From Tellurirhabdus rosea (GTDB taxonomy: Bacteria; Bacteroidota; Bacteroidia; Cytophagales; Spirosomataceae), in contig NZ_CP111085.1 of assembly GCF_026278345.1 (NCBI RefSeq), forward strand, positions 4,870,282 through 4,934,281: 64,000 nt of DNA, written 5' to 3'. Below the pieces are notes generated by a model. It was given only the letters and a program-made list of their open reading frames with translations. It did not search any database and was not told where the DNA came from. This document shows positions 34,242 to 42,976 of the stretch, in pieces. Numbering within the stretch: position 1 is the first letter of the stretch; the number at the start of each line of letters is the position of its first letter. The position numbers and the translations under genes were made by a program.

Positions 34242-34865
34242 ATGAAGTGGCGCAAGATTTTCACGAAAAATATGGAGAATAAAGAAACCTTGAGTACGGA
34301 GGAGCAAAACACTACGCAACAACCTGACACAACGAACGAAGAAACGCAGGCCGGTCTGGAAGAGCACGCTGACAATTCGGCGGAAGAGCTGCCGGCCGAC
34401 GTGACAGAAGAACCGGTTGCGGAAGATAAAACGGCCGCTGAACTGGCGGAGTTGAAAGATAAATACCTGCGTCTGCTGGCGGATTTTGAAAACTACCGCC
34501 GCCGGACGTCCAAAGAAAAACTTGACCTGATTGCCAACGCCAACGAAGGCATGCTGGTGGCCCTGCTGCCGGTGGTGGATGACTTCGAACGGGCCATGCA
34601 GTCGATGGAAACCGCCACGGAGGTCGATGCCCTGAAAGCGGGCGTGCAGCTGATCTTCAGCAAACTTTACAAAACGCTGGAAACCAAAGGCCTGAAGCCG
34701 ATGGTTTCGAAGGGAGAACCGTTCGACGCGGACCTGCATGAGTCGGTCACGCAGTTTCCCGCCCCGAGCGATGACCTGAAGGGAAAAGTGATTGATGAAC
34801 TCGAAAAAGGCTACTACCTGAACGACAAGGTGATTCGCTTCGCCAAGGTGGTGGTGGGGTCTTAA
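34242..34865 (+). CDS. grpE: Nucleotide exchange factor GrpE
   Basis: Releases ADP from DnaK in the Hsp70 cycle. The 207-residue protein has a disordered acidic N-terminus, a long coiled coil starting ELAELKDKYLRLLADFENYRRRT, and the beta-rich head with the family signature AGVQLIFSKLYKTLETKGLKPM, GEPFDADLHESV and LEKGYYLNDKVIRFAKVVV. ATG 34242 is given; ATG 34272 (MENKETLSTEEQ) is an equally plausible start because the first ten residues are basic and atypical. dnaJ follows 9 bases downstream, so the two form an operon; dnaK and hrcA are not in the window. Confidence 0.96.
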   Translation: MKWRKIFTKNMENKETLSTEEQNTTQQPDTTNEETQAGLEEHADNSAEELPADVTEEPVAEDKTAAELAELKDKYLRLLADFENYRRRTSKEKLDLIANANEGMLVALLPVVDDFERAMQSMETATEVDALKAGVQLIFSKLYKTLETKGLKPMVSKGEPFDADLHESVTQFPAPSDDLKGKVIDELEKGYYLNDKVIRFAKVVVGS

Positions 34866-34874
34866 AAAACCATA

Positions 34875-36032
34875 ATGGCGACGAAACGAGATTATTACGA
34901 GGTACTGGGCGTGGATAAAAACGCCTCCGCGGACGACATCAAGAAGGCGTACCGCAAAATGGCGATCAAGTTCCACCCCGACAAAAATCCGGACGACCCG
35001 ACGGCTGAGGAGAAGTTCAAGGAAGCGGCCGAAGCCTATGATGTGCTGAGCGATCCGCAGAAGAAAGCCCGTTACGACCAGTTTGGCCATGCCGGCATGA
35101 GCGGAAACGGGGGCTTCGGTGGGGCCGGTGGTCCGTCGATGGAGGATATTTTTGCGAACTTCGGCGATATTTTCGGCGACGATAGCCCGTTCGGCTCGTT
35201 CTTCGGGCGGGGCGGTCAGCAGGGCGGACGGCGCGTGCGCCGGGGCTCCGACCTGCGCATCAAACTGAAACTGAACCTGCAGGAGATTGCCAACGGCGTT
35301 GAGAAAAAGATCAAGGTAAAACGGCACGTGGCCTGTACGACCTGCGGAGGCAACGGTTCGAAAAACGGTACGGCCGTCACGAACTGTAACACCTGTAGCG
35401 GAACGGGGCAGGTCCGGAAGGTAGTCAATACGATGCTGGGCCAGATGGTTTCGACCAGCACCTGCCCGACCTGTAACGGGGAAGGCAAGCTGGTGACCGA
35501 CCGCTGCGACGTGTGCTTCGGCGAAGGCCGTGTCCTGCAGGAGGACGTAATTCCGCTGCGGATTCCGGCCGGGGTGGCAGATGGCATCCAGCTTTCTGTC
35601 GGCGGCCGCGGCAATGTGCCGCCGCGCGGGGGCGTGGCCGGCGACCTGCTCGTGGTCATCGAGGAGGAGGAAGACGAAAACCTCAAACGCGACGGCAACA
35701 ACGTCATCTTCGATCTGCACGTCAACTTTGTCGATGCGGCGCTGGGCACTTCCGTGGAGGTCCCGACGATCGACGGACGGGCGCGCATTACGCTGGAACC
35801 GGGAACGCAGGGCGGCAAGATTCTGCGCCTGAAAGGCAAAGGAATCAAGGAACTGAACGGCTACGGCCGGGGCGACCAGCTGATCCATGTGAACATCTGG
35901 ACGCCGAAAAGCCTGTCGTCGGAGGAGCGGACCATTCTGGAAAAGCTCCGGAGTTCGCCCAACTTCCAGCCGAAGCCCGGCAAAAACGAAAAAGGATTCT
36001 TCGAGCGGATGAAAGATTTCTTCCACGGCTAA
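34875..36032 (+). CDS. dnaJ: Molecular chaperone DnaJ
   Basis: Hsp40 co-chaperone that stimulates DnaK ATPase. The 385-residue protein has a full type I layout: J domain with HPD in [10 protein letters not shown] (about 33-40), Gly/Phe region ([21 protein letters not shown]), four zinc-binding repeats ([32 protein letters not shown]) and two C-terminal substrate-binding domains ending in a [11 protein letters not shown] tail. It is in an operon with grpE and ends at a strong bidirectional terminator. Confidence 0.98.
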   Translation: MATKRDYYEVLGVDKNASADDIKKAYRKMAIKFHPDKNPDDPTAEEKFKEAAEAYDVLSDPQKKARYDQFGHAGMSGNGGFGGAGGPSMEDIFANFGDIFGDDSPFGSFFGRGGQQGGRRVRRGSDLRIKLKLNLQEIANGVEKKIKVKRHVACTTCGGNGSKNGTAVTNCNTCSGTGQVRKVVNTMLGQMVSTSTCPTCNGEGKLVTDRCDVCFGEGRVLQEDVIPLRIPAGVADGIQLSVGGRGNVPPRGGVAGDLLVVIEEEEDENLKRDGNNVIFDLHVNFVDAALGTSVEVPTIDGRARITLEPGTQGGKILRLKGKGIKELNGYGRGDQLIHVNIWTPKSLSSEERTILEKLRSSPNFQPKPGKNEKGFFERMKDFFHG

Positions 36033-36089
36033 AACCCTGTCAGCGATTTAGCCATGAAGGTCCAATCGACACCCGGACGCTAACCCCGT

Positions 36090-36138
36090 CCAACAACAAA
36101 AAGCCCGAATCAGAACGATTCGGGCTTTTTGTTGTTGG
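36090..36138. terminator. Bidirectional intrinsic terminator after dnaJ
   Basis: A perfect 22-bp inverted repeat (36090-36111 and 36117-36138) with a 5-base loop AGAAC; the core is AAAAAGCCCGAATC. A and T runs lie inside the arms so it works in both directions, 57 bases after the dnaJ stop. Confidence 0.92.
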
Positions 36139-36168
36139 GTATTTTGCTTCGTTAACCCAGGTATTTAA

Positions 36169-36200
36169 CCCCTGTCAGGGCTTGCAGCCGCTGACAGGGG
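36169..36200. repeat. CCCTGTCAG palindrome (REP-like family, copy 1)
   Basis: A 10-bp stem CCCCTGTCAG/CTGACAGGGG around GGCTTGCAGCCG. Its reverse complement shares the layout CCCTGTCAGCGGC ... CCCTGACAGGG with two copies at 44301-44390. A half copy (ACCCTGTCAGCG) lies just after dnaJ at 36034-36045. Confidence 0.8.
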
Positions 36201-36207
36201 GGATGGG

Positions 36208-39200
36208 TCAGCCCAGGGCGTTGAGGTGTTTCTGGAAGATGGCATCGTACTTCTTCGCCTGCGGCTCGTTCTTCGTTTCGCGGAAAGCGTTCACGATCGT
36301 CTGCAGGTTGTAGAGTTCGATGTTGGCATCCTGACCGCCGCCGCCGGTGCGCTTGATGTAAGTCAGCATCTGGTCGGCGCGGGTGGAAATTACGTCCGCC
36401 ATCTGCTGCGCCTTCTGCAGTTCACCCACTTCGATCAACAGGCGGATGTAGTTGGTCGAAATCTGGTCGTACGGAATGCTCTCGTTCGGAATCACCGACA
36501 GCGCCCGGTTCAGAACGGCGCGGGCCTGGTCTTTTTTGCCTTCCATGATAAGCTGCTGGGCCAGCCGCAGGAACGCGATACGCGCCGAAATTACCGGAGA
36601 ACCTTTGTAGGTATCGTCGTAGTACGTGTTCGGGTTGTTCAGTTCACGCCACGCCATTTTGCTCATCATGTTGTTGTACATGACCGTGCTGTTTACAAAG
36701 CCGTCTTCGGCACCCGGTACCTGCACCGGCATCAGGCGGTAGGCGTAGCCTTCCAGCTGCATGTGGTCTTTCAGGTTCAGGTAGTTGGACTGAGCAAGCG
36801 TCGTCGAGAAGTACACCGGACGTTTGAAATCGTTGTTGGCAATGATGTCCAGCATGATCAGGTCCGGCTTGTAGAGGTCGTTGCCCCCAATCTTCCAGGC
36901 GATCGTGTCTCTCACAAACGGCTTTAGTTCGGCCGGAACAAACGGCATGCCCGCCACCTGTGCCTTGTTGATGGGCAGGAAGAAGGCCGACGACGGCAGA
37001 ATGTTTGTCGTACCGCCCGCCTGCAGGCCAACCTGAATGGCCGGGCTGTTCTGTTTAACGAGGCTGATGTATTCCTTCAGGTTGATACCGTTTTTAACCG
37101 CCGGCACTTCCACAAACGGAATGACGTCGTTCTTGCCCATGATAAACTGGTCGAATTCCAGCGAAATGGGCAGGGCTTCCGACAGATAGGTCTTGCGTTT
37201 CATCTGCTGGATGTACCAGTCCGTACCCAGCAGGCTGAGGTTACACACCCGAACGTCGGTGCGCACGCCTTCCACTTCCTGAGCGTACCAGAGCGGGAAC
37301 GTATCGTTATCTCCGCCGACGAACAGGATGGCGTTCGGGGCGCAGGAGTTCAGCAGGTTTTTGGCAAAATCAACCGAGTGGTAGCGATCCGAGCGGTCGT
37401 GGTTGTCCCAGCTTTTAACGCCCATCATCACCGGCACCAGCAGGAAAAGCCCGCTGAAGAGCGCCACCCGCAGCCTTTCGTTCTTGATGTATTCCCGGAA
37501 TCCGTCCACAAAGGCCATCAGGCCCAGACCAATCCAGATGGCAAAGAAGTAAAACGAACCGACGTAGATGTAATCCCGTTCGCGGGGTTCCTGCGGCGGC
37601 GAGTTCAGAAACACGACCAGCGCAACGCCGGTAAAGAGGAACAGCAGGCCCATCACCAGAAAATCCTTCGGACGGCGGAAGTACTGGAACAGCAGTCCGA
37701 ACAGGCCCAGAATGAACGGCAGCATGTAGAAGTTGTCCCGGGCCTTATTGTTCTTGATAATGTCGGGAACGCCCTCGTCCGAGCTCCACGGCAGCAGGTA
37801 ACCCGCGCCTTCCTGGTCGCTCTCCCGACCGGCAAAATTCCACATCAGGTACCGGAAATACATGTGCCCGAGCTGGTGCGAGAAAAAGAACTCCAGGTTG
37901 TCGCCCATCGTCGGCTTCTGACCGGGGGCCAGACCGAGTTTCTGCTGGTACAACTGCGGGTGGTTGCCCTGGCTGCTCCAGACCCGCGGAAACAGCATTT
38001 CCTGACCCGGCTCGTAGACGTAAACCGGTTTGTGGTCGTACACCACGTATTTGTCGCCCTGCTTGCGGTAGATTGCTTCGCCCTGTTTCTGGTCGACTGG
38101 ACGGGCCGTGTAGACCGGGCCGAACGACAGCGAGCGGCTGCCGTACTGTTCCCGTTTCAGGTACGATACGAAGTTCAGCACATCGCTGGGGTTGTTCTCG
38201 TTGATCGGCGGGTTGTAGTTCGACCGGACCAGTACCTGGATGTACGAGGCGTAGCCGATCAGCACAAAAGCCAGCGCCAGCAGGCTCACGTTCAGCGTCA
38301 CTTTGTTGTTCCGGGCCGACCAGATGATGCCGTAGATCAGCGCCCCGAGGAAAACGACCGTGAAGAAGATGGTCCCGGAGGCAAACGGCATTCCGAAGCC
38401 ATTGACAAACAGCCGTTCTACCGCAAACGCAACGCTCGGCAGGCCCGGAATAATCCCGGAGTTGATGATGCCCAGCACAAAGAAACCAAGTCCGAAGGCC
38501 ACCGCTGCGCCTTTGAAAGTCGCTTTCTGGTTTTTCCGGAAATAATACACCAGCGCCAGTGCGGGCAGCGTCACCAGGTTCAGCAGGTGGACGCCGATCG
38601 ACAGGCCCGTCAGGTACGCGATCAGCAGCAGCCAGCGGTTGGCCGCGGCTTCGTCCTCGATGCGCTCCCACTTGTAGGCCGCCCACACGACGATGGCCGT
38701 GAAGAACGACGACATTCCGTACACTTCCGCTTCCACGGCCGAGAACCAGAACGTATCGGAGAACGTATAGGCCAGCGCGCCGAGCGCCCCGGCGGCCAGC
38801 AGCTGCCAGGTGTCGGCCGCGGTCAGGTCGTCATCGCGCTTGTCCAGAATTTTCCGGCCCAGCATGGTGATGGTCCAGAACAGGAACAGGATGGTGAAGG
38901 CACTGGAAAAAACCGAAACCATGTTGACCCAGTAGGCCACCTGGGTTACGTCGCCAAAAGCGAAAAGAGAAAAGATACGGCCCACCAGCAGAAAGAACGG
39001 CGCTCCGGGCGGGTGGGGGACTTCCAGTTTGTACGAACAGGCAATAAACTCACCAACGTCCCAGAAGGAGGCAGTGCGCTCGACGGTGGCCGCGTACGTG
39101 ACCAGCGCCACCGCGAACATCAGCCAGCCGGTGAGGTTGTTGAGCCGTTGAAATGAGGCCCCGGATGGGTTAGCCTGACTCCGCAGCGAAGCGGAAGAAT

Positions 39201-39222
39201 CGGTTCCTTTAGTTATCTGCAT
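36208..39222 (-). CDS. DUF2723 polytopic membrane protein (putative glycosyltransferase-like)
   Basis: A 1004-residue inner-membrane protein. The N-terminal half is the DUF2723 domain, distantly related to protein O-mannosyltransferase-type enzymes, with the typical opening NLTGWLMFAVALVTYAATVERTASFWDVGEFIACSYKLEVPHPPG and at least ten membrane segments to about residue 620. The C-terminal half is soluble, with the conserved APNAILFVGGDNDTFPLWYAQEVEGVRTDVRVCNLSLL segment and TPR-like helices near the end (ARIAFLRLAQQLIMEGKKDQARAVLNRAL). The family is nearly universal in Bacteroidota; its acceptor is unknown. It is probably monocistronic. Confidence 0.92.
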   Translation of the reverse strand: MQITKGTDSSASLRSQANPSGASFQRLNNLTGWLMFAVALVTYAATVERTASFWDVGEFIACSYKLEVPHPPGAPFFLLVGRIFSLFAFGDVTQVAYWVNMVSVFSSAFTILFLFWTITMLGRKILDKRDDDLTAADTWQLLAAGALGALAYTFSDTFWFSAVEAEVYGMSSFFTAIVVWAAYKWERIEDEAAANRWLLLIAYLTGLSIGVHLLNLVTLPALALVYYFRKNQKATFKGAAVAFGLGFFVLGIINSGIIPGLPSVAFAVERLFVNGFGMPFASGTIFFTVVFLGALIYGIIWSARNNKVTLNVSLLALAFVLIGYASYIQVLVRSNYNPPINENNPSDVLNFVSYLKREQYGSRSLSFGPVYTARPVDQKQGEAIYRKQGDKYVVYDHKPVYVYEPGQEMLFPRVWSSQGNHPQLYQQKLGLAPGQKPTMGDNLEFFFSHQLGHMYFRYLMWNFAGRESDQEGAGYLLPWSSDEGVPDIIKNNKARDNFYMLPFILGLFGLLFQYFRRPKDFLVMGLLFLFTGVALVVFLNSPPQEPRERDYIYVGSFYFFAIWIGLGLMAFVDGFREYIKNERLRVALFSGLFLLVPVMMGVKSWDNHDRSDRYHSVDFAKNLLNSCAPNAILFVGGDNDTFPLWYAQEVEGVRTDVRVCNLSLLGTDWYIQQMKRKTYLSEALPISLEFDQFIMGKNDVIPFVEVPAVKNGINLKEYISLVKQNSPAIQVGLQAGGTTNILPSSAFFLPINKAQVAGMPFVPAELKPFVRDTIAWKIGGNDLYKPDLIMLDIIANNDFKRPVYFSTTLAQSNYLNLKDHMQLEGYAYRLMPVQVPGAEDGFVNSTVMYNNMMSKMAWRELNNPNTYYDDTYKGSPVISARIAFLRLAQQLIMEGKKDQARAVLNRALSVIPNESIPYDQISTNYIRLLIEVGELQKAQQMADVISTRADQMLTYIKRTGGGGQDANIELYNLQTIVNAFRETKNEPQAKKYDAIFQKHLNALG

Positions 39223-39275
39223 CGGGTTTTTCAGCTCGATTGCTGTGAAACATTTCCCAAAATTAGCAATAAAAA

Positions 39276-39297
39276 ACCCGTCCGGGGTCGAACGGGT
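39276..39297 (-). terminator. Intrinsic terminator after the DUF4258-like gene
   Basis: A 6-bp stem ACCCGT/ACGGGT flanked on the minus-strand 3' side by a T run (A run at 39271-39276). It lies 75 bases after the stop at 39372. Confidence 0.6.
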
Positions 39298-39371
39298 CTG
39301 TTAAAGTTTCTTAAGAAGGCTTTTCAGGGCCTATTTCAGGCGGATAAATGCTACGGAAGCCGGTGTACGAT

Positions 39372-39791
39372 TTATCCTGCAAAGCGATAGACCGGCGTCT
39401 CCATCACGCGGACCGGTGGGGTCTCCTGCCAGACCAGTTCCTGTAGTTTCGCTACGGTTTCCACAGAAAAAAGCGGCTCGCCGGTATCCGGGTCAATTTG
39501 TGCCGGAACGTTCTCAATTACGTATAACTTTCCCTCCAGCTCAAGAACGTAACGGATGTTGACCCGTACGGATTTTTCAGTTTCCTCACTCAATCTTTTT
39601 CGCGTTTTAAAGTCTGCCAGCCATCGTTCGGACGTCGGCTCATACAGGGTGATTACTTTAACCGGATTCTGTTGGGGATAACTCGTCTGAATAGGTAAAG
39701 GTCGCCCTTTTTCGGTATAACCAAAAATCAGACAACTTGGTCCGTAATGGTCTTCCGGATAATCTTCTATGACTTCTCCCGTAGCAATCAC
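39372..39791 (-). CDS. Fused DUF4258 toxin-like and YgiT/MqsA-type antitoxin-like protein, N-terminus unclear
   Basis: One frame joins two modules that are usually separate adjacent genes. The first (to about residue 69 from the GTG at 39791; EVIEDYPEDHYGPSCLIFGY, VKVITLYEPTSERWLADFKTRKR) looks like DUF4258. The second (YVLELEGKLYVIENVPAQIDPDTGEPLFSVETVAKLQELVWQ) looks like the C-terminal part of YgiT-type antitoxins, but the CxxC zinc knuckle is missing. DUF4258 similarity continues upstream in the same frame to FSKHAVDN at 39854, yet no ATG, GTG or TTG precedes it there, so either the protein starts at 39791 or the gene has lost its start. It may be a decaying toxin-antitoxin locus. Confidence 0.6.
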   Translation of the reverse strand: MIATGEVIEDYPEDHYGPSCLIFGYTEKGRPLPIQTSYPQQNPVKVITLYEPTSERWLADFKTRKRLSEETEKSVRVNIRYVLELEGKLYVIENVPAQIDPDTGEPLFSVETVAKLQELVWQETPPVRVMETPVYRFAG

Positions 39792-39909
39792 TTCCTGAAT
39801 TTCCGAAACTTTGATTCTGCGAATAAGGGTATTATCAACGGCGTGTTTTGAGAACTCAACCTGTCCCGACGCAAACTTTTCCGAAGATGCGTAATGTCGG
39901 ACATACCGG

Positions 39910-41247
39910 TTAAGCCTTATAAAACAACCACTTCGACAGCTCGCGGTAGGTTACTTTCTTGCCGTACATCAGGATGCCGACGCGGTAGATCCGGGCGGCC
40001 AGCCAGGTGGTTCCCAGGAAGCCCAGCACCAGCAGCACCATCGACAGAATCAGCTCCCAGGCCGGTACACCCATCGGAATCCGGATGAGCATGATAATCG
40101 GGGAGGTCAGCGGCACCATAGAAGCCCAGAAAGCCAGCGAACCGTCGGGGTCGCGGATGACAAAGCTGGAGATGGCGATGGCAAAGACCACCGGGAGCGT
40201 AATGGGCAGCATAAACTGCTGCACCTCCGTGTCGTTGTCTACCGCGGCCCCAAGGGCTCCGAACAGCGCGCTGTAGAGGAGGTAGCCCCCCAGAAAATAA
40301 AACAGAAAACAGCCGATAATCAGCGGAATGTTCAGGGTCTTGACGGCTTTCAGGACCTGAGAAACCGGATTGTCGGCCGACGCGGTGGCTCCGGCCTGTA
40401 GAGCCTGCTGGTCGGCGCCCAGCGCTTTGCTCTGCTGGACCATGGCAGACTGGCGCTCTTTGGCGCTCAGCTTGGAACTCAGAATCGAACCGCCGATCGA
40501 CGTCAGACCGATGGTGAGCAAAATCCAGAGTAAAAACTGCGTCAGCCCGACCAGTCCCACGCCGATGATTTTCCCCATCATCAGCTGAAAAGGCTTCACC
40601 GAGGAGATGATGACCTCCACGATCCGGTTGCTCTTTTCTTCCATGATGCCGCGCATCACCTGGGTGCCGTAGATGAAAATCGACAGGTAGATAATGAAGG
40701 CGGTAATCCCGCCGATGACGGCCGCCGCTCCGGCACTGCTTTCTTTTTCGCCCTCTTCGCTCAGGCTGATGGTCTCCGAATCGATGTTCACCTTGGCGTC
40801 TTCCAGAATCTTGCGGGTGATGCCGGCTTCGGTGAGCTTAATGTTCTCAATTTCCCGCTCGATGGCCCGCTCGATGGTCGACTTGATTTCCAGGCTGACG
40901 CCCTTCTCCGCAAACAGCTGCAGCGTCCGTGGCTGCTCGATGATGTCCTTCGGAATGTACGCCAGGACGTTGGCCCCGCTTTTGGGGAAACCGGCCTTCG
41001 CCTGGGCAAAGGTGATCGTCGGGTAGGTGTACTTGAGCGATTCGGTATCTTTCAGTTTTCCCTTGAAGAGGCCGCTTTCGTCGACGACCTGAATCGTTTT
41101 CTGCTCGATTGACCGCATATTCATGTAGCCGATCAGCGCGTAGAAGGCAAAAATAAGCAGGGGTCCGAGAATGGTCATGACCACGAAGGACCGTTTCCGG
41201 ACCCGGACCAGATACTCCCGCCGGATAATCAGTAAGATTGTTTTCAT
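39910..41247 (-). CDS. ABC-2 type transporter permease (NatB-like)
   Basis: A 445-residue membrane subunit of an ABC exporter. ATG 41245-41247 (MKTILLIIRREYLVRVRKRS) matches the usual beginning of NatB-like permeases; a longer frame adds unlikely residues. Architecture: one N-terminal membrane helix (about 24-45), a large extracytoplasmic region (about 50-190, with TYPTITFAQAKAGFPK), then five to six membrane helices in the C-terminal half, including VMRGIMEEKSNRIVEVIISSVKPFQLMMGKIIG, the family signature. It pairs with the ATPase gene 85 bases upstream. The substrate is unknown; sodium export has been shown for the NatAB prototype only. Confidence 0.92.
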   Translation of the reverse strand: MKTILLIIRREYLVRVRKRSFVVMTILGPLLIFAFYALIGYMNMRSIEQKTIQVVDESGLFKGKLKDTESLKYTYPTITFAQAKAGFPKSGANVLAYIPKDIIEQPRTLQLFAEKGVSLEIKSTIERAIEREIENIKLTEAGITRKILEDAKVNIDSETISLSEEGEKESSAGAAAVIGGITAFIIYLSIFIYGTQVMRGIMEEKSNRIVEVIISSVKPFQLMMGKIIGVGLVGLTQFLLWILLTIGLTSIGGSILSSKLSAKERQSAMVQQSKALGADQQALQAGATASADNPVSQVLKAVKTLNIPLIIGCFLFYFLGGYLLYSALFGALGAAVDNDTEVQQFMLPITLPVVFAIAISSFVIRDPDGSLAFWASMVPLTSPIIMLIRIPMGVPAWELILSMVLLVLGFLGTTWLAARIYRVGILMYGKKVTYRELSKWLFYKA

Positions 41248-41332
41248 AGCTGGTAAGAACGGGCCTTGACCCGTGATTAGGTTAAGAATGACGGAGGAAC
41301 CGATGGGCCTCGACAATGCGCCCGCGGGCCCC

Positions 41333-42244
41333 TCAGGCGGGAATTTCGCCTACTGCCTTGATGAAGATTTCGTTCATGCTCGGGATGTTCTCGCCGAAGA
41401 AGCGCACCGGTGCCCGGTCAATGAGGGCCCGGACGAGGTCGTTCACGGCGGCATCGGGCGGAATCCGGATGTCGGAGGCCGTAAAGCCGTCTTCCAGCGG
41501 GGTGTTGCTCAGGACCTCAAACGCCGGGTTGAGGCCGTCCAGCGAGCCCTGGTATTCGACGCGGTAGGTGTGCGTTTTGTACTGTTCCTTGATCTGCTTT
41601 TTGGGCCCGTCGAGCACTTTATGCGAGCGGTTGATGAGCGCAATGTTGTCGCACAGCTCCTCGACGGACTCCATCCGGTGCGTGGAGAAGATGATGGTGC
41701 TGCCTTTTTCGCGAAGTTCCAGAATCTCGTCTTTGATCAGGTTGGCATTGATCGGGTCGAAACCGGAAAAAGGCTCATCCAGAATAATCAGGTCCGGCTC
41801 GTGCATGACCGTGGCCACAAACTGAATTTTCTGCTGCATCCCTTTCGAGAGGTCTTCGACGTTCTTTTCCCACCAGGTTTTGATGTCGAACTTCTGAAAC
41901 CAGATCTTCAGTTTTTCCATCGCCTGCTTTTCGGAAAGGCCTTTTAGCTGGGCCAGGTAGAGCAGCTGTTCGCCGACTTTCATCTTTTTGTACAGCCCCC
42001 GTTCTTCGGGCAGGTAGCCGATGCGGCTGATGTGGTCGGAATTGAGCGGCTTTCCGTCAAACATAACGTGTCCCTGATCGGGGCCCGTGATCTGGTTGAT
42101 GATGCGGATCAGCGAGGTTTTTCCCGCTCCGTTGGGGCCAAGCAGCCCGAAAATACTGCCGCGGGGAATGTTGATGCTGACGCCGTCAAGAGCCCGGTGC
42201 TGGGCGTACTGTTTGACGATGTCGTGAGTTTCCAGAATGTTCAT
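41333..42244 (-). CDS. ABC transporter ATP-binding protein (NatA-like)
   Basis: A 303-residue cytosolic ATPase subunit: Walker A GLLGPNGAGKTSLI, Q-loop IGYLPEERGLYKKM, signature DLSKGMQQKIQF, Walker B DLIILDEPFSGFDP and H-loop TIIFSTHRM. A C-terminal extension (after about 220) is typical of the DUF4162-containing ATPases that pair with ABC-2 permeases. It is the first gene of a two-gene exporter operon with the permease downstream. The ATG at 42242-42244 (MNILETHDIVKQY) is clear. Confidence 0.96.
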   Translation of the reverse strand: MNILETHDIVKQYAQHRALDGVSINIPRGSIFGLLGPNGAGKTSLIRIINQITGPDQGHVMFDGKPLNSDHISRIGYLPEERGLYKKMKVGEQLLYLAQLKGLSEKQAMEKLKIWFQKFDIKTWWEKNVEDLSKGMQQKIQFVATVMHEPDLIILDEPFSGFDPINANLIKDEILELREKGSTIIFSTHRMESVEELCDNIALINRSHKVLDGPKKQIKEQYKTHTYRVEYQGSLDGLNPAFEVLSNTPLEDGFTASDIRIPPDAAVNDLVRALIDRAPVRFFGENIPSMNEIFIKAVGEIPA

Positions 42245-42364
42245 GCTGCTTTTGTTAGGCTAAGCGTCTTCAAAAGTATGGGTTACCCGCTTGTGACTAT
42301 CGTCTTTATGATAAAGTCGGCAGAAAGCTCCACAAACGGATACAAACCGGGAAGATACAAAAAA

Positions 42365-42394
42365 ACAGGCGCCCGTCAGTAGACAGCCGCCTGT
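42365..42394 (-). terminator. Intrinsic terminator after the small membrane protein gene
   Basis: A 7-bp stem ACAGGCG/CGCCTGT with a 16-base loop and, on the minus strand, a following T run. It lies 20 bases after the stop at 42415. Confidence 0.7.
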
Positions 42395-42414
42395 AAGAGT
42401 GGAGGTAGGTTTGG

Positions 42415-42837
42415 TTATTTATTGTAATACGATCGAATCTGAAACAGGAGGTAGAAGCCCACCGCAAAGGTCAGGAGCAGGCCCCCGAAATCCATCGTCA
42501 CAATCGCACTCAGCGAATAAAGCAGTCCGGCCCAGTACAGGCGGGACCAGCTGCTGCGTCTGCGGTAAAAAAGGCCGGGGAGGGCCGAAATACCGGTCAG
42601 CAGACTAAGGATCAGAAGCAGCGTGCCGAGGCTGCCTTCCAGATTCAGCGTCAGGCTCAAAAACCCGGTGCTGCCCGAACCGGCCAGAACGGCAACCAGG
42701 GCAATCGGAAAGAGGATCGAGGCCACCAGCGGACCGTACCGGACAAGAGCAAGGCGGTAATTCTGAGGAAGTTGGATTAATGCTTTTTCTGAAAAAAGGG
42801 ATGCCAGTTCTTCTTCGAGAATTAGTTGCTGCGCCAT
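42415..42837 (-). CDS. Small polytopic membrane protein, unknown function
   Basis: A 140-residue protein with four predicted membrane helices (about 32-50, 62-85, 99-117, 118-134). A soluble N-terminus (MAQQLILEEELASLFSEKALIQLPQNYR) precedes them, and a basic loop FYRRRSSWSRLYW follows the second helix. No known family was recognised. It is bounded by its own terminator and 139 bases of upstream spacer, so it is probably monocistronic. The coding call rests on the regular helix pattern and balanced codon use. Confidence 0.7.
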   Translation of the reverse strand: MAQQLILEEELASLFSEKALIQLPQNYRLALVRYGPLVASILFPIALVAVLAGSGSTGFLSLTLNLEGSLGTLLLILSLLTGISALPGLFYRRRSSWSRLYWAGLLYSLSAIVTMDFGGLLLTFAVGFYLLFQIRSYYNK

Positions 42838-42976
42838 AAGTCAGGAGTTCTCTTAGGGTAAGTGTTAGGTTACATAGGGTCGCTAAAGTATACCAATGTT
42901 ACTAAAAAGTCAACCCATAACCGATAAATTATCAGGCAGCTGCAATCGGGTTACTTAAGTATTTACACGGGCGTCG

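Noticed and set aside
34086-36026. A 646-codon open frame antisense to grpE-dnaJ
   Set aside because: Its product has no protein-like domain pattern, whereas the opposite strand encodes complete GrpE and DnaJ. Long antisense frames are expected in GC-rich coding DNA.
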